Assembly: GCA_934691925.1 (NCBI GenBank) | Contig: CAKUTI010000004.1 | Location: 23,171-87,170 of the forward strand | Direction of reading: 5' to 3' | From: an uncultured Treponema sp. | Lineage (GTDB): Bacteria; Spirochaetota; Spirochaetia; Treponematales; Treponemataceae | Length of the DNA: 64,000 bases | Shown here: in pieces, positions 1-9,062 of the stretch | Numbering within the stretch: the first letter of the stretch is position 1 | How the letters are laid out: every line of letters starts with the position of its first letter | Notes under the pieces: generated by a model | Seen by the model: only the letters and a program-made list of their open reading frames with translations | Database searches by the model: none | What the model was told of the DNA's origin: nothing | Made by a program: the position numbers and the translations under genes

Positions 1-2
1 CG

Positions 3-128
3 CAGAAATACAATTTGAAGCTTACAATCTGCGACGGACTTTACAGAATTTTGAACAAAGAGATAAAGCCGATGGATTTTTTGCAGGAGCTTTTGACTCA
101 GGGAAAAATCTCAAATTCTGAAGACTAA
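3..128 (+). CDS. C-terminal end of probable glycerol-3-phosphate dehydrogenase (partial)
   Basis: Only the last 41 codons and the TAA stop of a gene entering from the left edge are present, read in the frame that begins at base 3. The residues LTICDGLYRILN followed by a short helix ending in LQELL resemble the conserved C-terminus of NAD(P)-dependent glycerol-3-phosphate dehydrogenase, where a (M)PI..AVY.IL motif is followed by A...L. That enzyme reduces dihydroxyacetone phosphate to supply glycerol-3-phosphate for phospholipid synthesis. The stop lies 32 bp upstream of ffh, so the two may be co-transcribed. The fragment is short, so the family call is tentative; that it is the end of a real gene is more certain. 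Confidence 0.5.
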   Translation, partial: QKYNLKLTICDGLYRILNKEIKPMDFLQELLTQGKISNSED

Positions 129-160
129 GATGAAGTCTAAAGACAAAACAGGAAAAATAA

Positions 161-1582
161 ATGCTTGAGAAGATTACAAACACATTCAGCGATATTGTCC
201 GCACGGTAAGCGGAAAATCAACAATCACAGAAAAAAACATCGAGGATGCAGTTGAGCAGATAAAAATGGCTCTTCTTGAAGCCGATGTGAATTTGCGCGT
301 TGTCCGCCGCTTTGTGAACGCGACTGTTGAGGAAGCGAAAGGCGAGAAGGTTCTCCGCGCGGTTGACCCGGGGCAGCAGTTCGTAAAAATCATTTATGAC
401 AGAATTGTTAAGCTTTTGGGAGATTCCAAAGTTGATTTGCAGCTGAAAGGTCCTGACACGCAGTCTGTGATTCTTCTTCTCGGTCTTCAAGGCGCTGGTA
501 AGACAACTGCGGCGCATAAGCTGGCGGCACGGCTTGCAAAAGAGGGACGAAAGCCGCTCTTGGTTGCTTGCGACTTGGTTCGTCCTGCGGCCGTTGAGCA
601 GTTAAGGCAGCTTGGAGAAAAAATCAATGTTCCTGTTTATTTTGAGGAAAATGCGGCTCCGAAAGACGCTGTAAAAGTCGCGAAAAACGGCCTGACTTAC
701 GCGAAGAAAAATGGAATCGATACGATTATCGTTGATACTGCCGGTCGTCTCCAGATTGACGAAAGCATGATGGCGGAGCTTGTCGATGTAAAAAAAGCAG
801 TTTCGCCAGTTGAAACTTTGCTTGTTGCCGACGCGATGACAGGCCAGAACGCGGTTGAAATTGCGCAGTCTTTTGATGAGAAGCTTGGTCTTACTGGCGT
901 AATTCTCACGAAATTCGATTCTGATGCGCGCGGCGGTGCGGCTCTTTCTCTAAAATCGATTACTGGAAAGCCGATTCTTTTTATCGGAACGGGTGAGAAA
1001 ACTGAGGATTTTGAGCCTTTCCATCCTGACCGTATTGCAAGCCGAATTCTCGGAATGGGCGATATTGTCTCGCTCGTTGAAAAAGCTCAGGAAAAAGTTG
1101 ATGTTGAGGAAGCGCAGAAACTTCAGGAGAAAATGGCCCGAAACGAGTTCACTCTTGAAGATATGCTTTCCCAGTTTGAAAGCATGAACAAGATGGGAAG
1201 CATTTCTTCTTTAATGGAGATGATTCCGGGACTTTCAGGGCAGATTGACACGAGCAAAATTGACATGGACGGAATGAAACGCCAGAAAGCGATTATTCAG
1301 TCGATGACGAAAAAAGAGCGGAAAAATCATCTGATAATCGGGCCGGCAAGAAGAAAGCGGATTGCTGCAGGAAGCGGAACGAGCGTGGCCGAAGTGAACA
1401 AGCTGATTAAGCAGTTTGAAAAAATGAAGCTTACAATGAAAAAACTTTCAAGAAATAAAGGCTTGCAAGGAAAACTTATGCAGCAGCTAGGAGCCGTCAG
1501 CGGAGCTGGAATGGGCGGAGCTGGCGGAAAAAATCCTTTTGCTGGATTCAACGGAAAATTTCCCGGCGGATTTGGATTTTAA
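161..1582 (+). CDS. ffh: Signal recognition particle protein Ffh
   Basis: This 473-residue protein is the GTPase of the bacterial signal recognition particle, which binds signal sequences on ribosomes together with 4.5S RNA and hands them to FtsY at the membrane. The N-terminal helical bundle (about 1-90) leads into the G domain with the P-loop GLQGAGKTT at about residues 108-116, DTAGR near 192 and TKFDSDARGG near 250. The methionine-rich M domain follows from about 300, with the RNA-binding stretch IIGPARRKRIAAGSG. The tail is glycine-rich. Length and order are typical for Ffh. No 4.5S RNA gene was recognised nearby. A terminator-like hairpin follows the stop. Confidence 0.97.
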   Translation: MLEKITNTFSDIVRTVSGKSTITEKNIEDAVEQIKMALLEADVNLRVVRRFVNATVEEAKGEKVLRAVDPGQQFVKIIYDRIVKLLGDSKVDLQLKGPDTQSVILLLGLQGAGKTTAAHKLAARLAKEGRKPLLVACDLVRPAAVEQLRQLGEKINVPVYFEENAAPKDAVKVAKNGLTYAKKNGIDTIIVDTAGRLQIDESMMAELVDVKKAVSPVETLLVADAMTGQNAVEIAQSFDEKLGLTGVILTKFDSDARGGAALSLKSITGKPILFIGTGEKTEDFEPFHPDRIASRILGMGDIVSLVEKAQEKVDVEEAQKLQEKMARNEFTLEDMLSQFESMNKMGSISSLMEMIPGLSGQIDTSKIDMDGMKRQKAIIQSMTKKERKNHLIIGPARRKRIAAGSGTSVAEVNKLIKQFEKMKLTMKKLSRNKGLQGKLMQQLGAVSGAGMGGAGGKNPFAGFNGKFPGGFGF

Positions 1583-1600
1583 GTTCTGAATTTTTTTATG

Positions 1601-1648
1601 AATCGGAAAGCGGCTGTTTTTGAAAATGCCTGTTTTCCGATTTTTTTT
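1601..1648 (+). terminator. Rho-independent terminator after ffh
   Basis: AATCGGAAA (1601-1609) pairs with TTTCCGATT (1634-1642), with additional GGC/GCC pairing inside the loop, and a run of eight T ends at 1648. It sits 19 bases after the ffh stop. The rest of the 309-base gap (1583-1891) is A/T-rich and shows no gene. Confidence 0.75.
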
Positions 1649-1891
1649 GCGCTTTATATTTTTCGTGCCGAACTGGAACTTTTTTAACATTTGAATTTTG
1701 AATAATTTTTCGAATCCGAAACGGCGAGTTTTTTTGCTTTCCTAATGATTGTCCAGTCAACGCAATATTCCGTTTAGCAGCCGCAGGCTTTTCGTGTTTT
1801 TTTTAATGCAATTTTGTATTTTTGGACTTTGGAAGAGAAAAGGATTGAAAGGAAAAGAGAAACCTTTTGAATAAAGGTGTCGCTTTTCCTT

Positions 1892-2617
1892 TTAGTTTAC
1901 CGTGATTCGGCTTACGATTCTGCCGTCTTTTGAGTAGCCTCTCATCGGGTTTGTGGCGTCGGTGAATGAGCTGATTCCGTTGTAGTATGCGTAATAATAA
2001 GTGCCGGGATGGAGCGGAAGGCAGATTTCGTAGCGGCCTGGAGCAACTTCTTTCATCTCGTAAATCCACGAGTCCCAGTTTGTGAAAGTTCCGCCGAGAC
2101 GGATTGTCTGCCCGCTTTCGGCAAAGCAGACGAATTTTGTGAGTCCTGAGGCGTTTTTTTCGGTTACAATCGGGTCAACTTCGTCGATGTCAAGATAGGA
2201 AAGCGTGTAGCCGTCTGTTGAGTTGTACAAAACGTTCTGATTTTGCGGGTCGGTTGTCCAAAGTCCGTCGATTATGAGCCTGTAGCAGATTCTTGAAGTC
2301 TTTTTTGGACGCTCCAGGATGTAGAAAAAAATCTCGCTTGTGATTTCGCCTTCAAAAGAATAAGTCTTGTAAAGCTGGAACTTGTGCATTGTCCTGAAAT
2401 TTTCAAAGTCAAAGGCGATGCCGACAGAGCGTGCATTTGCCGGAGCTGTAAAAATTATATAGTTTCCCTCGACGCGCGGCGGATTAACTCCGTCAAGCGA
2501 GCCTACGAGCTGGTCGTATTCATAAGTGTCTGGAATGTCTGCTTCTGCCGGCTTTTCTTTTGCATAAAGAAAACTGAAAAAAGCCAGCAAAACAAAAATA
2601 AAAAGACTCTTCTTCAT
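1892..2617 (-). CDS. Secreted protein with two CBM48/AMPK-like E-set domains
   Basis: The reading frame is open further upstream, but the methionine at 2617 starts a clear signal peptide (MKKSLFIFVLLAFFSFLYA), giving a 241-residue exported protein. Two immunoglobulin-like E-set modules can be seen. The first (roughly 45-150) contains YRLIIDGLWTTDPQN, the pattern of glycogen-binding (CBM48) modules. The second (about 165-241) has VCFAESGQTIRLGGTFTNW and ends with the strand pair HPGTYYYAYYNG. No catalytic domain follows, so a starch- or glycogen-binding or purely structural role is inferred. It is convergent with ffh and divergent from the TPR gene. Conserved secreted proteins of this kind are known from treponemes; function is unknown. 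Confidence 0.7.
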   Translation of the reverse strand: MKKSLFIFVLLAFFSFLYAKEKPAEADIPDTYEYDQLVGSLDGVNPPRVEGNYIIFTAPANARSVGIAFDFENFRTMHKFQLYKTYSFEGEITSEIFFYILERPKKTSRICYRLIIDGLWTTDPQNQNVLYNSTDGYTLSYLDIDEVDPIVTEKNASGLTKFVCFAESGQTIRLGGTFTNWDSWIYEMKEVAPGRYEICLPLHPGTYYYAYYNGISSFTDATNPMRGYSKDGRIVSRITVN

Positions 2618-2833
2618 ACTAAAAATTTTCGGCAAATTATCAAAAAAATGAATCAAAATCAGGGCAAAATCGTCGCTTTTTTCTATGAGATTTGTTTCCT
2701 AAAGCAAAAATCTAAAATGCCGATTATAAAAAGTGAAGTGGTGGGAAAACTGAAGAAAGATTCACAAAACTTCAAGTGAACTTCAAAAATATTCCTTGTT
2801 GCTTTAATTTAATTTGGAGTAAAATAAAGAACA

Positions 2834-5800
2834 ATGCCAGGATTAAATCAGCTTAAAAAATTCAGCGAAGATATAAAAGATGTTGGCGACGAGACAAAAA
2901 TTCGTGCCAAACGCGGTGAAAAATCTCCAAAAGTTCCTTTCCCAGCCAATATTTCAGAAGATGATGACTCAGACGCGTTTTTGCTTGGAATGCCGGATAT
3001 TCATACGGAAATAAATCCGGATGTAAAGTTAGATGATGATTCAGAAAAAAAAGCGGAAAATGAAAACAACGCTTTGAATGATTCTGGCGAATTGAATTCA
3101 AACAATTTGGATTCAGACGACTTTAATCCAGAGAATTCGGATTCGCTTAGCGGCGAAAATCTTTCTTCGGAAAGTCAAGCTCCAAATTTTGATTCGCTTT
3201 TTGTTCCGCAGGGCGAAAACGGCGGCGAAGCTCCAGATTTGTCCGACTTTATGGACGATGTTCAGCCGGCTTCATCTCAAAATGAAAATAAAAATGCGGA
3301 AAATGACGAGAAATCAGAAACTCCTGCTGAAAATAAAGCTTCCAGTTCGACTCCGATTGAAGAGTTAGACTTGGACGATTTGCTTTCTGGAATGGATTTG
3401 AGCGAGCCTGCTGAAAACGCGGCTTCATCTAGCACGGAAAATGGCATGGCTTCAGACGCAGGTGCAGCGGATGAAAATCCAGTTTCTGAAAATACGAGCG
3501 AAAATCTTTCCGCCGAGCCTGATTTTGATTTTGGAAATCTGAAATTCGACTTGACTTCTGGAGACGAAAATTCTTCTGACACGGATTTTGTTCCGCCTGA
3601 AAACGGTTCTGATTCTGAGGATGTCGCTTCTTCAAAAACTGATTCGAAAGAAGCTGTTTTTTCAAATAAAAGCGCGGCTTCTGTCGCGGACGCAGGTTCG
3701 GCAAATGCAAATCTGGCTTCTGAAAACGAACTTGCCGCAAACGAAAAAAAAGCAGAAAACGCTTCTTCATCTGAGCCGCTTTCAAACGGCGAAAATCCAA
3801 ACTCTGTTTCGCCAGACGACGCTTTTCAGAACGATTCTCTTCAAAACGACGCTTTTGGTTCTCAAAATCCTGTGGACTTGACTCCTGATTTTGACGCAGA
3901 TGATTCAAAAAATCTTTCCGATGCTGCTTCAAAAAACGGAGATTTGTCATCTGATTCTGGATTAAAATCCGAATCTGATTCCGTAAATGCTAGCAATTTT
4001 GATTCTCTTCCCGACATCGGCGATGATTTGAGCATTTTTGACACATCTGGCTTGGATTCTCTTGACACTGGAAACGGCGAAATTCCTGACGCGAGCCTTG
4101 AAGTTCCTGGAGATGATTCACTTTCTCCTGATTCAGAGATAAATCTTAGCCCGAATATCGAAAATTCTGATTCTGACGGCTCTGATTCTAGCGAGAAAAA
4201 AGAAAATCCTGAAAATGTGGACATTTCGCCTGAAATTTTTGACACTTCTGAGATGGACGGAATGGATTTTACTCCTAAATCTCCTGAAATTTCTGAAAAT
4301 GAGTTTCCAGTTACGGGCGAAGAGCCGAAATCTTCCGATGATTTTGAGCTTGACGACAGTTTTTCAATTCCTGGCTTTTCCGACACTGACACGGCAGACC
4401 TTTCAAAAAAATCTCCTGCGGTTGACACAGTTGACTTTAGCGGAAAAGGCGGCCGGCCGCGAAACACTTTGACCGATGAAGAATACGAGCAGTTCAGGAA
4501 AAATCTTTCTAATTATCCTTTGAATTTGCGGCTTGCTGTTGAAGATTTTATCGCGAAAAATGAATTTAAAGATGACGCGGTTTTTGAAATCATTGAAAAA
4601 ATCTTGAAAAAAACTTCTGCGCGCCAGCTTGCGACTCAGCTTGAAAAACTTCTTGATATTTCGATAAATATTCCGCGCGATTATGAGCGACGTTCTTTTG
4701 CACAGTACGAGGCTTACAAGCAGTCTTTCCAGTACACTTTAAAGAACCGGATTATTCCTGCGGCGATTGCTGGCTTGATTTTGTGCTTTGTTTGCTTTGG
4801 GCTTTTCAAGGCGGCTCAAAAATTTATCTACGAGCCTGTAATGGCGGGCATAAATTACAAGCAAGGCTACGCTCTTCTTGAAGACAACGATTTTCCTCAG
4901 TCGGAAGACAAATTCAACGAGGCTGTTTCTCATAAGCCTGTAAAAAAATGGTTTTTCAAATATGCAGACGGCTACCGCTCGAAAAAACAGTACGAGCGCG
5001 CGGCAAAAATGTACAAGAACACGCTTCGGTTTTTCAATCACGACCTTGACGCTGGAATTCAGTACGCGGAAATGGAGCTTTATGACCGTGCAAATTATGA
5101 AAAAGCGGAAGAAATCGTAAAGCGCGAAATTTTGGATTATCACATAAACGACCCGAGAGGACTTCTTCTTCTTGGAGATGTTTTTCTTGAATGGGCGGAC
5201 GTTGACGATTCAAAATACGAGCTTGCAAAAAATCAATATGTCGAGCTGATTCAGCGTTACGGCGAGAACAACCTTTATCTTTCGAGAATGTTGCGTTACT
5301 ACATCAGAATGGACAAGCTTCGCGACGTTCTGAATTTGAAGAACCGCTTTTATCCGAATGTGAAGTCTCTTTCTTCTGATGACTGGACGGAGCTTTCTGG
5401 CTATCTTCTTGAAAAACTTTACGGAAAACTCAGCCGGAACGACGAATATTTGCGCTCTTACATTGAAGATGTGCGCTCAATGCTTGAAATTGCGGTTTCA
5501 TCGAATCCTCAAAATCCTGTTGCGCGTTACAATCTTGCGCGATATTTTGTGAACACAGGATATTCCGAGCAGGCAAAATCGGAACTTGAACATTCTCTTG
5601 ACCTTTTTGATTCCGCGAAAATCCGGACGAAAAAAAATATTTACCGCGAAATCAACGCTTCCAGAATTCTTGGCGAAATTTACGCTGGAAACCGGGAATA
5701 TCTAAAGGCGCAGGAAGTTTACACGCGCGGAGTTGATTTGTACAACGATGAGCATGAAACGGCGGGCTTTGAAGGCGACGAGAACACTGGAAAACTTTTT

Positions 5801-6436
5801 GCGGACTTGGGCGACATCGACTATTTTATTTCTGGAGAAAATGACAGCGCGCTTTACAATTATGAGAAGGCGACTCAGATAAAAAACGACACGCCTTCTG
5901 TGAACTATAGAATCGGCGCGATTTACTATGGAAAAGGCGATTTTGAAAACGCACTTTCTTCGTTTATAAAAGTCCACGATTCTGAGCCGAATGATTCGAA
6001 CGTTCTTCTTTCGCTTGGAAACACGCTCAGCTTGCGAGGCGACAATTTTGCGGCGCAAAGCTATTACAAGTCGCTTCTTTCTCATTTGAATCTTGAAAAG
6101 GCCCGCAGGAAGATTTTGCTTCCGCAGGAAGACGAGGACGAGGGAATTATCGTTGACTTGTATTTGAAAGCGAGCAACAATCTCGGAGTCGCGCTTTACA
6201 AAGTTGCCCAGCAGACTGGAAACAGCCAGATGAATGCCGACGCAATGGTTCGTTTTGCCGATTCTATGAAAGCGTGGGACGCTCTGACGCGAAATCCGAG
6301 AACAATGGTCAGAATGGAAGGCGGAAATTTGGCTGAGCAGAATTCAAAATATATTACTCATTCTTATCCTGAATTTGAGCCTGCGATTTACACTGAAATT
6401 CCAAAAATTCTTTCAAATGAAAAAATGCTGGAATAG
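2834..6436 (+). CDS. Large acidic/TPR single-pass membrane protein, possible flagellar collar protein
   Basis: This 1200-residue protein has three zones. Residues about 40-545 are extremely rich in Ser, Asp, Glu, Asn and Ala with almost no hydrophobic core, predicted disordered. Residues about 550-635 form a compact helical cytoplasmic segment (LTDEEYEQFRKNLSNYP onward), followed by one membrane helix at about 639-660 (IIPAAIAGLILCFVCFGLF). Residues about 670-1150 carry repeated tetratricopeptide helices, for example RIGAIYYGKGDFENALSSF. The TPR half would lie in the periplasm. The topology of cytoplasmic tail, one membrane helix and periplasmic TPR superhelix resembles the spirochaetal flagellar collar protein FlcA (BB0326 of Borrelia); that link is a hypothesis, not shown by sequence motifs here. 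The upstream ribosome site is weak. Confidence 0.8.
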   Translation: MPGLNQLKKFSEDIKDVGDETKIRAKRGEKSPKVPFPANISEDDDSDAFLLGMPDIHTEINPDVKLDDDSEKKAENENNALNDSGELNSNNLDSDDFNPENSDSLSGENLSSESQAPNFDSLFVPQGENGGEAPDLSDFMDDVQPASSQNENKNAENDEKSETPAENKASSSTPIEELDLDDLLSGMDLSEPAENAASSSTENGMASDAGAADENPVSENTSENLSAEPDFDFGNLKFDLTSGDENSSDTDFVPPENGSDSEDVASSKTDSKEAVFSNKSAASVADAGSANANLASENELAANEKKAENASSSEPLSNGENPNSVSPDDAFQNDSLQNDAFGSQNPVDLTPDFDADDSKNLSDAASKNGDLSSDSGLKSESDSVNASNFDSLPDIGDDLSIFDTSGLDSLDTGNGEIPDASLEVPGDDSLSPDSEINLSPNIENSDSDGSDSSEKKENPENVDISPEIFDTSEMDGMDFTPKSPEISENEFPVTGEEPKSSDDFELDDSFSIPGFSDTDTADLSKKSPAVDTVDFSGKGGRPRNTLTDEEYEQFRKNLSNYPLNLRLAVEDFIAKNEFKDDAVFEIIEKILKKTSARQLATQLEKLLDISINIPRDYERRSFAQYEAYKQSFQYTLKNRIIPAAIAGLILCFVCFGLFKAAQKFIYEPVMAGINYKQGYALLEDNDFPQSEDKFNEAVSHKPVKKWFFKYADGYRSKKQYERAAKMYKNTLRFFNHDLDAGIQYAEMELYDRANYEKAEEIVKREILDYHINDPRGLLLLGDVFLEWADVDDSKYELAKNQYVELIQRYGENNLYLSRMLRYYIRMDKLRDVLNLKNRFYPNVKSLSSDDWTELSGYLLEKLYGKLSRNDEYLRSYIEDVRSMLEIAVSSNPQNPVARYNLARYFVNTGYSEQAKSELEHSLDLFDSAKIRTKKNIYREINASRILGEIYAGNREYLKAQEVYTRGVDLYNDEHETAGFEGDENTGKLFADLGDIDYFISGENDSALYNYEKATQIKNDTPSVNYRIGAIYYGKGDFENALSSFIKVHDSEPNDSNVLLSLGNTLSLRGDNFAAQSYYKSLLSHLNLEKARRKILLPQEDEDEGIIVDLYLKASNNLGVALYKVAQQTGNSQMNADAMVRFADSMKAWDALTRNPRTMVRMEGGNLAEQNSKYITHSYPEFEPAIYTEIPKILSNEKMLE

Positions 6437-6488
6437 GCTTTAAGAAATTAAATTGCGGAAAACAGGAACTTTGCAGGAATTTTGACAG

Positions 6489-7109
6489 ATGAAATATTTT
6501 TGTGTTCAGAATGGAATCGAGCTAAAAAAGCAGCTTATCTCTTTGCGGAAAGAATTTTTTAGAAAATCGATTCATATCTGCACTGCTTTTGTGCCGCTTT
6601 TTCTTTCGATAAACAAAACTTTTGTGATTTGCGCGCTTTTTGCCGCTGGAATTTTTTACGTGATTGCTGAGACTTTACGATTCCGAGGCAAGGAAATTCC
6701 TTTTGTTTCTGATATTACCGCAGCCGCCGCCCGGAAACGCGACGAGAACAAATTTGTTCTTGGCCCTGTAACGCTTGTCGCCGGAGTTTTGATTGCGGCG
6801 ATTTTTCTAAAGCCAGTTCCCGCCGCCGCTGGAATTTACGCGCTTGCTTTTGGCGACGGGCTTGCGAGCTTGGCTGGAAAAACTTTCGGAAAAATAAAAA
6901 TCCCTTTGACGCACGGAAAAACTGCTGCTGGAAGCTTAACTTGCTTTACCGCGATTTTCTGCTCGTGCTTTGCCGCGACAGGCTCTGCTAAAACGGCTTT
7001 GGCTTCAGCAATAATCGGGGTGGCGGTTGAGGTTCTTCCTTTAAAAGATTTTGACAACCTGATAATTCCTGTTTTAATCGGCGCGGTCGTAATGATTTTC
7101 AATCATTGA
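6489..7109 (+). CDS. CTP-dependent phytol/dolichol/diacylglycerol kinase-family membrane protein
   Basis: A 206-residue polytopic membrane protein with about six hydrophobic segments. The hallmark stretch ALAFGDGLASLAGKTFGK (about 118-135), followed by THGKTAAGS, is the conserved motif of the CTP-dependent SEC59/VTE5/DGK1 kinase family, which phosphorylates lipid alcohols such as dolichol, phytol or diacylglycerol. The N-terminus KEFFRKSIHICTAF is also typical, a histidine-containing first helix. The substrate cannot be read from sequence. It follows the TPR gene by 52 bp and may be in the same transcript. A convergent hairpin separates it from the next gene. Confidence 0.75.
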   Translation: MKYFCVQNGIELKKQLISLRKEFFRKSIHICTAFVPLFLSINKTFVICALFAAGIFYVIAETLRFRGKEIPFVSDITAAAARKRDENKFVLGPVTLVAGVLIAAIFLKPVPAAAGIYALAFGDGLASLAGKTFGKIKIPLTHGKTAAGSLTCFTAIFCSCFAATGSAKTALASAIIGVAVEVLPLKDFDNLIIPVLIGAVVMIFNH

Positions 7110-7121
7110 AAAATTTTTTGG

Positions 7122-7152
7122 AATTTTAAAAATCCTTTTTGGATTTAAAATT
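7122..7152. terminator. Convergent-gene hairpin
   Basis: AATTTTAAAAATCC (7122-7135) pairs with GGATTTAAAATT (7141-7152) with a two-base bulge. It is A/T-rich and lies between the stops of two convergent genes. It is probably a bidirectional terminator, but weak because the stem has few G-C pairs. Confidence 0.45.
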
Positions 7153-7244
7153 CATCTGTTCGGAAATCCGCTGAAAAAAATTAAAATCAAAAGTCACAAA
7201 AAAATTTGTTTTCTTCTATATATTTGCGTTTCGCAGAATCAAAA

Positions 7245-8084
7245 TTAAAGCCACATATACATTTTGTGCAAATCTTTAAGATAAAAATAAGTTCCTGCGT
7301 ACAAAAGTCCGGCTCCGAAAGCTATAAAAACGTAGTTGTCGGCGCAAATCAAAAGAACGTAGCCTGCGTACAATGCGAAAATCCAAAGTCCAATCGGAAT
7401 AAAATCCTTGTTCGCGTGCTTTACGCTTCTAACGTAAAATGAAAAAACGGCGAGAATTATCAATATGAATCTTGCTGCGTTCAAAAGCGTCATAAATCCT
7501 TCAGTTACAAGCCCCGCCGACGAAATTCTTCCAGTGTTCAGCGGAATTATCAGCGCGAAAAGAAAAGCCGACACAACCATAATCAGATAATTTCGCTCGA
7601 TGTCCTGCCGCTGTTCAGTCTCGCTGAAAATTGAGGCGCAGGCAAAGCTAAGCGGCGCGAGAATTCTTCCAAAAAGAACGATGTTTCCAAGAAAAATCAG
7701 AAGATTTGTGAAAGTCTGCCAGACTCCAAAGCAAATTGTGTAGAATCTTGCAGCTTCGCATAGAATTCCGAGAAGAAAAGCCGAAAAGAAAATTATCTCT
7801 GAGGACTGCGTGTTCTCAAAATATCTGAAAATAAAAAACAGGACGACTGGAACGTAAACTGCAAGAAGAAAAAATGAAATCAAAGTCGGAATAAGATTTT
7901 GCTTTGTAAATGAAAAATTTCTAAAAAACTCAGAATTCAGATAGTCTGGAATCCGCAAAGTCGGCGGCGGAATCAAATATCCTTTTGCGAGCGTGTAAAT
8001 TAGCGCGAGAACTGAAAACGCAATCGACGCGAGCGAAACATACATGAAAAACTTTAAAATCCGATTACGAATCTTCAATGTCAT
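7245..8084 (-). CDS. Polytopic membrane protein of unknown function
   Basis: This 279-residue protein has about seven or eight hydrophobic segments, for example MYVSLASIAFSVLALIYTL near the N-terminus and FIFRYFENTQSSEIIFFSAF in the middle, with short loops and a basic N-terminus. No transport or enzyme motif is recognised. The last residues (FYLKDLHKMYMWL) are amphipathic. It stands alone between two convergent or divergent neighbours, so context gives no clue. I take it to be a spirochaete-specific membrane protein. It is clearly coding: long, membrane-patterned, and with strong third-position bias against the reverse frames. Confidence 0.65.
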   Translation of the reverse strand: MTLKIRNRILKFFMYVSLASIAFSVLALIYTLAKGYLIPPPTLRIPDYLNSEFFRNFSFTKQNLIPTLISFFLLAVYVPVVLFFIFRYFENTQSSEIIFFSAFLLGILCEAARFYTICFGVWQTFTNLLIFLGNIVLFGRILAPLSFACASIFSETEQRQDIERNYLIMVVSAFLFALIIPLNTGRISSAGLVTEGFMTLLNAARFILIILAVFSFYVRSVKHANKDFIPIGLWIFALYAGYVLLICADNYVFIAFGAGLLYAGTYFYLKDLHKMYMWL

Positions 8085-8184
8085 AAAAAAATCTTAAACG
8101 CAACTCAAAAACTTGTAAAGTCTGCATTTTGGAAAACCGAAAATATAAAAGATGTGAAATATTCTTATTTCATTGGGAGGACTT

Positions 8185-8886
8185 ATGAAAAAGCTTCTGT
8201 TGTCTGGAATTATCTTTTTTGCGGCGGCTTTTCTGACTTTTGCAGGAGATGCAGCGGCTTTCGTTGATTTGGGACTTTCAAATGACGGAAAAACTTATGT
8301 CTTTGCTGAATATGGAAAAACTGACCGGAATTTTCAAGGTTATGCGGAAATTTACACTGTAGATATTGCGAAAAATGATTTTATTGACGGCGGAGTTTTC
8401 AAGACTTCTCCTTCTGCTTCAACTGCTTCAAAAAGCGGAAAAAAAGTTTACGAGGAGCTTTATTCAAAGGCTTCTTGGTACTTGAAAAGATACAATCTAA
8501 AGCCGGTTGACGTGGACAATCTCCTTTACGTTCGCGATGAAAGCAAGACAAGTGACAGCGAAATTGTTTTTAAGGATTTTGAAGGCTCTACAGCTGACAA
8601 AAGCATTTATTATCATATCAAACTTGAAAAAAATGTGATTGGAAACGGCGCGAATTTGAAATCTTCATTTTTTATAGCTCTTGAGAAACAAGATGAAAAC
8701 GGCCACGTTATTTCAAGAAACGTTGTCGGCTCGCCTGACATAAAAAGAAAGCTCGTTACAGACTACACAATCGACAGAATTTTTTCTGACAAGTCGGGAA
8801 GAAATCTCGTTTTCGTAGTTGAAAAGAAACTTTCGGATTCAAACGGAATTTCAATCAGATATATGGTCGAGACGATTCGCCTTTAG
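8185..8886 (+). CDS. Predicted secreted protein, DUF2259 family
   Basis: Translation most likely begins at the ATG at 8185, five bases after a GGGAGG ribosome site; an upstream in-frame TTG would bury that site. The resulting 233-residue protein has a signal peptide (MKKLLLSGIIFFAAAFLTFA, cut before GDAAAF). The body matches the DUF2259 pattern of treponemal secreted proteins: FVDLGLSNDGKTYVFAEYGKTD with IYTVDIAKNDFI downstream, ending in a beta-rich half. Periplasmic location is expected and function is unknown. It is monocistronic, with a hairpin terminator directly downstream. Confidence 0.75.
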   Translation: MKKLLLSGIIFFAAAFLTFAGDAAAFVDLGLSNDGKTYVFAEYGKTDRNFQGYAEIYTVDIAKNDFIDGGVFKTSPSASTASKSGKKVYEELYSKASWYLKRYNLKPVDVDNLLYVRDESKTSDSEIVFKDFEGSTADKSIYYHIKLEKNVIGNGANLKSSFFIALEKQDENGHVISRNVVGSPDIKRKLVTDYTIDRIFSDKSGRNLVFVVEKKLSDSNGISIRYMVETIRL

Positions 8887-8919
8887 ACTGTTTTCTTCTA
8901 TTATATTTTGCGATTTATG

Positions 8920-8980
8920 AAAAGCCTTCGGCAAAAGTGAAGTGAGGAAGTCGCTTCATTTGATGTTGGAGGCTTTTTTT
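8920..8980 (+). terminator. Two-tier hairpin terminator after the DUF2259 gene
   Basis: The outer stem AAAAGCC (8920-8926) pairs with GGCTTTT (8971-8977), followed by a T run. Inside it TGAAGTGA (8938-8945) pairs with TCGCTTCA (8951-8958) with one G-U. This is a strong intrinsic terminator with a branched stem. It was considered as a small RNA but lacks known motifs. Confidence 0.7.
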
Positions 8981-9062
8981 AATTTTCTTGAAATTTTTTC
9001 TAAATTTTTTGCTCGTTTCTAACTTTTTTTTGAAATAAATAAGCAGAAAAAAGGAGGAACTT

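Noticed and set aside
3429..3950. Minus-strand frame opposite the acidic part of the TPR protein
   Set aside because: It is the complement of repetitive Ser/Asp/Glu codons and shows no protein-like pattern.
8920..8980. 4.5S/SRP RNA or other structured small RNA
   Set aside because: It lacks the conserved SRP tetraloop and internal-loop motifs; a T tract directly follows the stem, so a terminator is the simpler reading.
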